Positions 1 through 8,864 of a stretch of 8,864 bases of DNA are shown here, piece after piece; the first letter of the stretch is position 1, and each line of letters begins with the position of its first letter. The notes below the pieces were generated by a model, which did no database searches, was not told the DNA's origin, and worked only from the letters and a program-made list of their open reading frames with translations. This DNA comes from Deinococcus sp. (GTDB lineage: Bacteria > Deinococcota > Deinococci > Deinococcales > Deinococcaceae): the NCBI GenBank assembly GCA_018260375.1, contig JAGLBF010000101.1, positions 1 to 8,864 on the forward strand. The letters run 5' to 3'. The position numbers and the translations under genes are program-made.

Positions 1-14
1 AATCCGCTAAATTT

Positions 15-28
15 CGGCCTCAAGGCCG
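15..28. terminator. Small GC hairpin, possible weak terminator
   Basis: A perfect 5-bp stem CGGCC/GGCCG with a TCAA loop. On the minus strand it is followed by AAATTT, on the plus strand by CCTAAAA, so neither side has a convincing T tract. It could end a transcript coming from a gene left of the window, or be simple secondary structure at the edge of the neighbouring repeat. Confidence 0.25.
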
Positions 29-49
29 CCTAAAACTGCACGAACCATT

Positions 50-190
50 GATAAGGCCTGATACGGCTTCTGCCTTGAACCGTGTTCAGCACGCGGTACA
101 AGAAGGCTGACGGGCGTAGCAACGGGTACACTGCGGTGGCGCAGGCGGCCTCTCTGGGACTGTGCTGGAATGAAGCGGAATCTGCATAAA
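50..190 (-). repeat. Dispersed repeat, copy A
   Basis: The reverse complement of this stretch aligns with copy B at 1165-1337. Shared blocks include CGCTTCATTCCAGCACAG (in B CGCTCTATTCCAGCACAC), GTTGCTACGCCCG, CTTCTTGTACCGCG and CTGAACACG, in the same order and at nearly the same spacing. Copy A has a few extra bases near the middle and lacks the tandem units seen in B. A and B are in opposite orientation and bracket prmA. A reading frame of about 75 codons crosses the copy, but no start signal or protein family supports it, so I treat it as non-coding. The ends are approximate. It resembles the small intergenic repeats known from Deinococcus genomes, though I cannot name the family. Confidence 0.8.
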
Positions 191-250
191 AGGTAGAGGT
201 TAAGCACGGGGTTACGCCAAGCCCTGCTCACCCTGCTACTTTGTATCCCT

Positions 251-256
251 TATCAT
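251..256 (+). promoter_or_regulatory. Candidate -10 box for leaderless prmA
   Basis: TATCAT fits the TANNNT -10 pattern and lies 8 bases before the ATG at 265. This is the spacing expected when transcription starts at or very near the start codon, as in many Deinococcus genes. No good -35 is visible 17 bases upstream (TCACCC). An AGGG at 258-261 is too close to the ATG (3 bases) to be a normal ribosome binding site, which also favours a leaderless start. Confidence 0.4.
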
Positions 257-264
257 CAGGGCCT

Positions 265-1080
265 ATGCTGATTTTTGTTACCCCTGGAACCCTGGAGCAA
301 GATAATGTAACCGACACGCTCTGGACGGCTGGAGCTACCGGCCTTGAAGAGCGGGCCGGGATGCTGCGGGCGTACTTTAACGAGCGGGCCGAGGTGCCAC
401 TGGCGGGCGAATGGGTAGACGAACAAGAACGCGACTGGCAAGCCGAGTGGAAAAAAGACCTGAAGCCCGTACAGGCGGGGCATTTTACCATTGCCCCGTC
501 ATGGCTACGCGCCGAAGTGCCGCCCGCGCAGCGCCCCATTCTCATTGACCCAGGCATGGCGTTTGGCACGGGCCACCATGCGACCACCCGCCTAGCTGTA
601 GAAGCGATAAGTGAACTCCAGTTACAAGGAAAAGACGTGCTGGACGTGGGTACAGGCTCTGGCATTTTGGCCCTCGCGGCCCTCTTGCAAGGAGCTGCGC
701 AGGTGCTTGGCGTGGACATTGACCCCGTGACCATCCCCGCCGCCTACGAAAACGCCCTGCTCAATGGGCTGCAACGCACGGGCAACACGCTCAAGTGGGA
801 AGGCCGCACCCTACAGTTTATAGAGAGCAGCCTGGATGACGACCACGAGGGCGAATACGACTTGCTTATCGCCAACCTCTATGCCGAACTCCATGACCTG
901 CTAGCGGGCAATTACCGCGCTATTATGCGCCCTGGCGCACAGCTGATACTCACGGGCATTCTACAAGACAAGTTACCGCTGGTGCAGTCAGCCCTAGCCC
1001 GCGAAGGCTTTGAAGATGTCCGCACCCGACAGGAAGGAGAGTGGCTGCTGGTCATGGCACACACGCCTAGAGAGGTTTAA
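265..1080 (+). CDS. prmA: Ribosomal protein L11 methyltransferase (PrmA)
   Basis: This enzyme uses S-adenosylmethionine to methylate lysines and the N-terminal amine of ribosomal protein L11 in the cytoplasm. At 271 residues it has a near-normal family length. Visible features in order: an L11-recognition N-terminal domain with DWQAEWKKDL (57-66), the family signature PGMAFGTGHHATTRL (96-110), SAM motif I LDVGTGSG (126-133), the acidic loop GVDIDP (149-154) and IANLYAEL (202-209), standing where the family catalytic-loop motif is expected. An in-frame TTG at 241 would add 8 residues (MYPLSSGP), but ATG 265 is preferred: MLIFVTPGT resembles the start of Deinococcus homologues I remember, and a TANNNT box sits just upstream. 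The gene stands alone between inverted repeat copies A and B. I see no clear terminator after it. Confidence 0.95.
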   Translation: MLIFVTPGTLEQDNVTDTLWTAGATGLEERAGMLRAYFNERAEVPLAGEWVDEQERDWQAEWKKDLKPVQAGHFTIAPSWLRAEVPPAQRPILIDPGMAFGTGHHATTRLAVEAISELQLQGKDVLDVGTGSGILALAALLQGAAQVLGVDIDPVTIPAAYENALLNGLQRTGNTLKWEGRTLQFIESSLDDDHEGEYDLLIANLYAELHDLLAGNYRAIMRPGAQLILTGILQDKLPLVQSALAREGFEDVRTRQEGEWLLVMAHTPREV

Positions 1081-1164
1081 AGATTGGGGTAGCTGAGGAG
1101 TGGTCGCGGTGTAGTCGTTCAAATCTAACCGCTCAACGTTTGCCCACTGCCTTACGCCCAACGC

Positions 1165-1337
1165 CATGCGGACGGCGCTCTATTCCAGCACACTTCCAGC
1201 ACACTATTCCGGCACACCAGTCCAGCACAGTCAGAAGGCGGCGCCTGCACCACAGGGTACTTGTTGCTACGCCCGCTGGCCTTCTTGTACCGCGTACTGA
1301 ACACGCTTCAAGTCGGAAGCCGGATAACCTATAGGCA
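1165..1337 (+). repeat. Dispersed repeat, copy B, in the intergenic region after prmA
   Basis: This is the longest of three related copies in the window and occupies most of the 300-base gap between prmA and the next gene. It aligns to the reverse complement of copy A (50-190) and, more weakly, to the reverse complement of 8668-8816. Its left end CATGCGGACGGCGCTCTATT matches the copy at the window end base for base with mostly transition differences. It contains a short tandem array (1183-1230). A 64-codon reading frame crosses it, and its peptide resembles the frame across copy A, but this follows from the DNA similarity. Bases 1081-1164 hold nothing I can recognise. Confidence 0.8.
1183..1230 (+). 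repeat. Short tandem repeat, four units of 11-13 bp
   Basis: Two exact units TTCCAGCACAC are followed by two variants, TATTCCGGCACAC and CAGTCCAGCACAG. Copy A has only one such unit in the same place, so this looks like local expansion by slippage within copy B. Confidence 0.75.
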
Positions 1338-1355
1338 AGTAGGTGACTGCCTATA
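1330..1355. promoter_or_regulatory. Perfect 8-bp inverted repeat upstream of the 1381 gene
   Basis: TATAGGCA (1330-1337) and TGCCTATA (1348-1355) are exact reverse complements separated by 10 bases. The right arm touches the candidate -35 box of the next gene, so it could be an operator for a dimeric regulator. It also lies right at the edge of repeat copy B and could instead belong to the repeat end. No regulator gene is nearby to choose between these. Confidence 0.45.
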
Positions 1356-1371
1356 AAAAGTAAGATAGTCT
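1343..1371 (+). promoter_or_regulatory. Candidate promoter for the leucine-rich protein gene
   Basis: GTGACT (1343-1348) is 4 of 6 to TTGACA. A 17-base spacer leads to TAGTCT (1366-1371), which fits TANNNT and stands 9 bases before the ATG at 1381. Transcription would start at or next to the start codon, and no Shine-Dalgarno sequence is visible, so the gene may be leaderless. This is a consensus match only. Confidence 0.4.
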
Positions 1372-1380
1372 GCTGTAAGT

Positions 1381-2277
1381 ATGAAACTTGTTCAGGCGGT
1401 GCGCCTTTCCATTGGGCGCAGTGTGGCCATTGCCCCAGAAGCGGCGCAACAACTGTGCGAGGAAGGCACGCTATCGCAGCAAAATGCCCGTTTGCATCAG
1501 CAAGTTTTTGTGGCGGCGGCGGATCTGTTGAGCGAACCTCGCGTGCGTTTGCCGCAGAGCGCGGGTCGCTTGTTACTCACCGAATTTGAACACCCTGCCT
1601 GGTCGCTGCTGGCCCTCAGCACGCCGCCCGTATATAGCGAGGCACAGACGCTGCAGTATTTGCAGCAGCAGGTGGGGCTGCGCTTACCGCTCACAGCCTC
1701 TACCTGGGGCGAGTGGTTGTGCCGCAGCTTGCTGGCAACGTTGCAGCCGCTGCTCTTGAGGTACTGGGGCGTGCTGCTGCTGTGGGCGTGTGACGAGCAA
1801 CGGCAGTTAGATGAGCGCCGCCCAGAAGTGGCCTGGCTGTATCAGCAATTGCTCCTTAACCCCGAGCTGCTAGAAGATCCGCAGGCTCTCGCTGAGCAAA
1901 CCCTGTGGGCGATACTCAGCTTGCTGCACGGCACTCAGCCCTTTGAGGGTACGCCGCGTCTGTTGGCCCTAACAGATGCCCTGCTCACCCTCTCAGAGCG
2001 CACATTGGTCGCGCCGCTGCCCCCCGCGAGTGAGCTAGAAGCCCTTTTACGGTGGTATTTGCCCTCACTCACCGCCCAGCACAGTGACCAAGTAGCCCGC
2101 CAACTCAGCGGCGAAGCGCCTGCCGACGAGCAGAGCAGACAAAGCGGAGCTGTTATTATTCAGCGCCCTGGCGAAGTGGCGCTGTGGCGGCGCAAGCGCA
2201 ACGAAGTGCAACTTACGGTCACGGCGTCCCCGCATCTAAGCTTGCCGAGCGGTTGGAAATGGAAAATAAAGACCTGA
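1381..2277 (+). CDS. Leucine-rich, probably helical cytoplasmic protein of unknown function
   Basis: I do not recognise this 298-residue protein. About one residue in five is leucine (59 counted), with frequent glutamine and alanine, which suggests an all-helical fold. LLRYWGVLLLWAC near 125-137 is hydrophobic but short, with charged residues on both sides, so it is more likely a buried helix than a membrane segment. No signal peptide, metal-binding cluster or nucleotide-binding motif is visible. The last 50 residues change character: a polar stretch (APADEQSRQS) followed by what looks like beta structure ending in WKWKIKT. The start is the first ATG of the frame and sits right after a candidate leaderless promoter. 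The gene has no close partner: repeat copy B lies upstream and a convergent gene downstream. Base composition is like its neighbours. It is probably a real gene because of its length, codon use and promoter, but its function is open. Confidence 0.8.
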   Translation: MKLVQAVRLSIGRSVAIAPEAAQQLCEEGTLSQQNARLHQQVFVAAADLLSEPRVRLPQSAGRLLLTEFEHPAWSLLALSTPPVYSEAQTLQYLQQQVGLRLPLTASTWGEWLCRSLLATLQPLLLRYWGVLLLWACDEQRQLDERRPEVAWLYQQLLLNPELLEDPQALAEQTLWAILSLLHGTQPFEGTPRLLALTDALLTLSERTLVAPLPPASELEALLRWYLPSLTAQHSDQVARQLSGEAPADEQSRQSGAVIIQRPGEVALWRRKRNEVQLTVTASPHLSLPSGWKWKIKT

Positions 2278-2409
2278 CAGAAGCGTGAACTACAGTAGTA
2301 CTACGAGTTCCGATTCACTCAGGCCGTTTCTGGTTGGATGAGGACAAGTACGACTAAAACAAGATAACAATTCTTATATAGTGCGGTGATATATTAAGCT
2401 GCTATCATC
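2278..2409. other. AT-rich convergent spacer
   Basis: No gene fits here. The stretch holds a 10-bp palindrome GTAGTACTAC at 2295-2304, flanked by GAACT and AGTTC, which could fold into an imperfect hairpin between the two convergent genes but lacks a T tract. AGTCGTACTTGT on the minus strand (around 2342-2354) is shared exactly with the repeat copy at the window end, so a fragment of the repeat may survive here. From about 2355 to 2400 the sequence is markedly AT-rich. Confidence 0.4.
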
Positions 2410-2856
2410 CTACCAAATAAAGACATCGTTATTATAGATATTAGTATTATAACTATCAGTGTTGTAGATGTCAGTGTTGTAGATAGTGGTATGGGTAGGT
2501 GACTGATACACCGCAGGGCGCACAGGATAGCTGTAGGTCGCGCCGTTAGAATAGGAATAGGTATTGCCATAGTCATAAGACTGGTCATAGTAAGGTGCAA
2601 AGAAAGGCTGGGTGTAGACCACGTTGGCCGGAGGCGTTCTAGGAGCCACAGCGGGGCGGGTGCAGGTATTTACCCAGAAGCGGCGTCCGTCGGGCATCAG
2701 GCGCTGCACCTGCTGGCAAGGCACGGGCAGAGTGGCGCGCACCGTAGTCTGCACAAGCGGCAAGCCGATGGTAAAGCTCAGCGAAGCGCTCGCTCCTGCA
2801 ACGCTGCCCAGAGCCAGGGCCGAGAGTGTCAGCACAGCAGTGGTAGAACTATTCAT
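2410..2856 (-). CDS. Small secreted protein with tyrosine/asparagine-rich repeat tail
   Basis: I cannot name a family for this 148-residue protein. It begins with a signal peptide: a hydrophobic core AVLTLSALALGSVAG (7-21) and a likely cleavage site after A22-S23-A24. The n-region MNSSTT has no lysine or arginine, which is unusual. The mature part starts with a short conserved-looking segment holding two cysteines (C47 and C65), which could form a disulfide after export. A proline-rich link follows, then a tail full of tyrosine, asparagine and serine. Residues 125-144 are four tandem pentapeptides (IYNTD, IYNTD, SYNTN, IYNND), and the protein ends VFIW. It is therefore probably surface-exposed or periplasmic, but its role is unknown. 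The ATG at 2856 is the only reasonable start; no strong ribosome binding site is seen. It is transcribed divergently from cobN. Confidence 0.75.
   Translation of the reverse strand: MNSSTTAVLTLSALALGSVAGASASLSFTIGLPLVQTTVRATLPVPCQQVQRLMPDGRRFWVNTCTRPAVAPRTPPANVVYTQPFFAPYYDQSYDYGNTYSYSNGATYSYPVRPAVYQSPTHTTIYNTDIYNTDSYNTNIYNNDVFIW
2425..2484 (-). repeat. 15-bp coding tandem repeat in the secreted protein
   Basis: Four 15-base units encode the pentapeptides IYNTD, IYNTD, SYNTN and IYNND. The two best preserved units share CAGTGTTGTA on the plus strand. The array is in frame, so changes in unit number would lengthen or shorten the tail without breaking the protein. Confidence 0.8.
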
Positions 2857-2902
2857 GTCTTTAGTGTGAACCGTGCAAACAGCCGTTGGATGTGGAGACG
2901 CT

Positions 2903-2931
2903 AAGCTAAACTGATAGGCGCTTCATGATAA
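2903..2931 (-). promoter_or_regulatory. Candidate promoter for the secreted protein gene
   Basis: Read on the minus strand, TTATCA (2931-2926, 4 of 6 to TTGACA) is followed after 17 bases by TAGCTT (2908-2903), which fits TANNNT. Transcription would begin roughly 40 bases before the ATG at 2856. This is a consensus match only. Confidence 0.3.
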
Positions 2932-2937
2932 GCACTT

Positions 2938-2953
2938 AGAATCACGTGATTCT
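2938..2953. promoter_or_regulatory. Perfect 16-bp palindrome, probable operator in the divergent region
   Basis: AGAATCACGTGATTCT reads the same on both strands with no spacer. It lies between the divergent starts at 2856 and 3060, and its right half overlaps the candidate -35 of the cobN promoter, where a bound dimer would block RNA polymerase. The sequence does not match a Fur, Zur or LexA site I know. Its regulator is not encoded in the window. A weaker dyad, GCGCTT-6-AAGCAC, lies just to the left at about 2918-2935. Confidence 0.6.
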
Positions 2954-2974
2954 GAACTACAGTTTGGGTATATG
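2946..2974 (+). promoter_or_regulatory. Candidate promoter for the cobN operon
   Basis: GTGATT (2946-2951, 3 of 6 to TTGACA) and TATATG (2969-2974) are separated by 17 bases. The -35 falls inside the 16-bp palindrome, which supports repression from that site. The transcript would carry a leader of roughly 75-80 bases before cobN. I looked for a cobalamin riboswitch in it and did not find one. Confidence 0.3.
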
Positions 2975-3012
2975 AACGGGGGGCAACATGGAATCTCAAG
3001 GGAGCAGGCAAC

Positions 3013-3059
3013 ATGACCAAATACAGCACGGTAACACGCATAACCGCTGAGGCCACCCC

Positions 3060-3063
<4 letters not shown>
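3013..3063 (+). CDS. Possible 16-residue leader peptide overlapping the cobN start
   Basis: ATG at 3013 is preceded by a strong ribosome binding site, AAGGGAG (2998-3004), at 8 bases spacing. The frame reads MTKYSTVTRITAEATP and stops at TGA 3061-3063, which overlaps the TTG start of cobN (3060-3062) as TTGA. This is the geometry of translational coupling. The peptide has no run of a single amino acid or rare codons that would suggest attenuation. Another short frame, ATG 2988 to TGA 3050, lies in the cobN frame just upstream but has a poorer ribosome binding site. The peptide may be real or the signals coincidental; a frameshift at the cobN 5' end is a third possibility. Confidence 0.35.
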
Positions 3064-7402
<4,339 letters not shown>

Positions 7403-7406
<4 letters not shown>

Positions 7407-7882
7407 GTGTCATTCAATACGTTATCGGAGACGCGACACAGCCACAGGGCGTGGGAGCTAAAATCATCGTGCATGTCACCAACGACATTGGCGCGTGGGG
7501 CAAAGGTTTTGTGGTCGCGCTGTCACGGCGATTCCGAGAGCCGGAGCGCGAATTTCGTCGCTGGGCTGCAGGCGAACTAGACCAACCATACCGCCTGGGT
7601 GCGGTACAACTGGTGCAGGTGCAGCCTGATCTATGGGTAGCTAATCTGGTCGGGCAGCATGACATAAGGCGCAAGCAAAAGCCTGAGGCACTGCCGCCCG
7701 TGCGTTACGCGGCTATTCGTGAGGGTTTACGTCAGGTAGCTCAGGAGGCCGAGCAACACCACGCCAGCATTCACATGCCCCGCATAGGCGCTGGACTGGC
7801 AGGCGGCGACTGGAACATCATTGAGCAAATCATTCTGGAAGAACTAAAAGACCTGAGTGTCACCGTCTATGACCTTGCCTGA
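7403..7882 (+). CDS. Macrodomain protein (ADP-ribose binding, TARG1/Poa1-like)
   Basis: This is a stand-alone macrodomain of 159 residues that should bind ADP-ribose or its derivatives in the cytoplasm. Relatives remove ADP-ribose from proteins or DNA, or dephosphorylate ADP-ribose-1''-phosphate. Visible are VIGDATQP (7-14), the ligand-binding loop HVTNDIGAWGKGF (24-36), a basic stretch RRKQK (89-93) and the second loop MPRIGAGLAGGDW (125-137). The VTNDIGAWGKGF loop and the RIGAGLAGGDW loop place it with the TARG1/ALC1/Poa1 group, not the MacroD/YmdB group. Human TARG1 uses an Asp just after its IGCGL; here that position is Ala133, and the nearest Asp is D136 before the Trp, so hydrolase activity is uncertain. 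ATG 7403 overlaps the cobN stop as ATGA, so translation is probably coupled to cobN. Confidence 0.88.
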
Positions 7883-8648
7883 CCCCTTTACCCGCTGGCG
7901 TGAGCTGGTGCTTTCGGCGGGGTCGCAGCGCTACCAGCCCCAGCGCGACCTCACCTTTTGGCAAGGCAAAGCGGCCCACTACGACGAATCCCAGCCTGAA
8001 TTGCCAAACACGGTGCGCTGGCTGAGGGCAGACCTGCAAGGCGCAGCAAGTTTGCTGGAAGTCGGCGCAGGTACGGGGCGCTTGCTGTTGCCGCTGGCCG
8101 ACAGTGTGCCGCATGTCACCGGGCTAGACTACTCGCCCGACATGCTGGCGCAGCTTGAGGCCAAAAATTCGCCTCCACACGTCAGGGCAGTGTGCTGTTC
8201 GCTTGAGCAGGCCCCGAACCACGTTCCCCCGCATGACGCAGTGCTGTCGGCCTGGGCGCTGGCTTACCAGCCTGACCTGCGCGGAGCACTCGGCACTCTG
8301 CGTTGCCTCAGCCGTCAGCGGCTTTACCTGCTTGAAGATGACGGCGTGGGCAGCCCACACGTTCAGCTTCGGCGGGCGCAGGCCGGAAAGCCCAAGCCCC
8401 GACGGGCGAGTTTGTTGCGGGAGGCAGTGGCGGCGCTAGACTGGGATGTTAGGGTTCACTCCATCACCGAGCGGCGGGAAGTGAGATTAGCGAGTGCAGC
8501 GGCACTGACAGCTTTCGCTCGCTTACCACTGCCCGAAAGTGAGGTGCTAGCAGCACTGGAACCGTATCTGACGCGGGAGGGACAAGGCTGGCGCTATGCC
8601 TGGGATTTTGAAGTCGTGGCCCTGCGGGTAGAGTGTGCTGAGCAATAA
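7869..8648 (+). CDS. Class I SAM-dependent methyltransferase, substrate unknown
   Basis: The protein of 259 residues transfers a methyl group from S-adenosylmethionine to an unknown acceptor. SAM motif I is LLEVGAGTGRLL (62-73), and the acidic residue ending strand 2 is D87 in VTGLDYSPDML, the pattern of the UbiE/Methyltransf_11-25 type. The HDAVLSAWAL segment (122-131) corresponds to strand 4. The region after about 165 is basic at first (RRAQAGKPKPRRA) and then helical. It is not one of the tetrapyrrole (CobA/CbiL-type) methylases of corrin synthesis, which have a different fold, so its place after cobN does not by itself imply a corrin substrate. ATG 7869 overlaps the macrodomain gene by 14 bases. 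GTG 7857 would add four residues; neither has a clear ribosome binding site, so the start is provisional. Confidence 0.85.
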   Translation: MTLPDPFTRWRELVLSAGSQRYQPQRDLTFWQGKAAHYDESQPELPNTVRWLRADLQGAASLLEVGAGTGRLLLPLADSVPHVTGLDYSPDMLAQLEAKNSPPHVRAVCCSLEQAPNHVPPHDAVLSAWALAYQPDLRGALGTLRCLSRQRLYLLEDDGVGSPHVQLRRAQAGKPKPRRASLLREAVAALDWDVRVHSITERREVRLASAAALTAFARLPLPESEVLAALEPYLTREGQGWRYAWDFEVVALRVECAEQ

Positions 8649-8667
8649 GCGTAGATGGGTGGTGGCT

Positions 8668-8816
8668 ACAAGGTCAATACAATACTACGCACTGCACCTT
8701 CAAACTTGTCAAAAACGTGGTGAAAGGAGGCCAATGGGTGCAGGAACAAGTACGACTTTTGCGGTAACACAGTCGTCGCGTTTAGGACGCTGCTGGAATA
8801 AAGCGTCGTGCGTATA
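8668..8816 (-). repeat. Dispersed repeat, copy C (diverged), in the 3' intergenic region
   Basis: Bases 8649-8864 contain no convincing gene. Most of the stretch aligns, in the same orientation as copy A, with the other two repeats. GGTGAAAGGAGGCC...GAACAAGTAC (8719-8753) matches copy A at 95-129, about 24 of 35 positions. CTGGAATAAAGCGTCGTGCG (8793-8812) matches the reverse complement of the left end of copy B. The Shine-Dalgarno-like AAAGGAGG at 8723-8730 lies inside this repeat and is probably coincidental. The window ends about 50 bases later with nothing recognisable. Confidence 0.6.
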
Positions 8817-8864
8817 ACCTGACCTTCTGCCCTGCACCACTCTGTTTATGCTGCTTTATACGGA

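Noticed and set aside
7..231. Minus-strand reading frame of 74 codons whose peptide resembles that of the frame at 1140-1334
   Set aside because: The similarity follows from the inverted DNA repeat copies A and B; no ribosome binding site, and the peptides match no family I know.
2287..2310. Hairpin GAACT...AGTTC around GTAGTACTAC as a terminator
   Set aside because: The stem is broken by an uneven internal loop and no T tract follows on either strand; kept only as part of the spacer description.
2982..3015. Direct repeat GGCAACATG at 2982-2990 and 3007-3015
   Set aside because: Nine bases repeated once near two start codons; too short to call a regulatory site, though it may reflect duplication of a start region.
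2857..3059. Cobalamin riboswitch upstream of cobN
   Set aside because: Expected by analogy, but I found no convincing B12 box or GCCACTG core; GGCCACCCC at 3051-3059 is only a superficial match and overlaps the start region.
8734..8817. 27-codon frame with AAAGGAGG just upstream
   Set aside because: The spacing to ATG is only 3 bases, and both the apparent ribosome binding site and the frame lie within repeat copy C, so the signal is explained by the repeat.

Overview
The window looks like chromosomal DNA from a Deinococcus-type bacterium of moderate-to-high GC. This is an inference. It rests on the L11 methyltransferase closely following the Deinococcus sequence pattern as I remember it, on a cobaltochelatase large subunit carrying an N-terminal ferredoxin domain, on start codons placed a few bases after a TANNNT box (the leaderless style common in Deinococcus), and on short diverged dispersed repeats between genes. 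I could not run a database search.

Layout. Bases 1-264 hold a small hairpin and repeat copy A. prmA (265-1080, +) encodes the ribosomal protein L11 methyltransferase. Bases 1081-1380 hold repeat copy B, inverted relative to A, then an inverted repeat and a candidate promoter for a leucine-rich protein I do not recognise (1381-2277, +). After a short AT-rich convergent spacer comes a small secreted tyrosine-rich protein on the minus strand (2410-2856). The 203-base divergent spacer 2857-3059 contains a perfect 16-bp palindrome, candidate promoters in both directions and a short leader reading frame. From there a compact plus-strand set runs to 8648: cobN fused to a 2Fe-2S ferredoxin-like domain (3060-7406), a macrodomain protein (7403-7882) and a class I SAM-dependent methyltransferase (7869-8648). 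Each gene overlaps the next by a few bases. The end of the window (8649-8864) has no convincing gene, but it contains a third, more diverged copy of the repeat.

How the genes fit together. cobN is the metal-inserting subunit of the late cobalt insertion step in aerobic cobalamin synthesis; its ATPase partners and the rest of the pathway are not here. The macrodomain and methyltransferase genes appear to be translated from the same message, which is not an obvious functional pairing and is the most interesting arrangement in the window. The other strong signal is the dispersed repeat family, two copies of which bracket prmA in inverted orientation.
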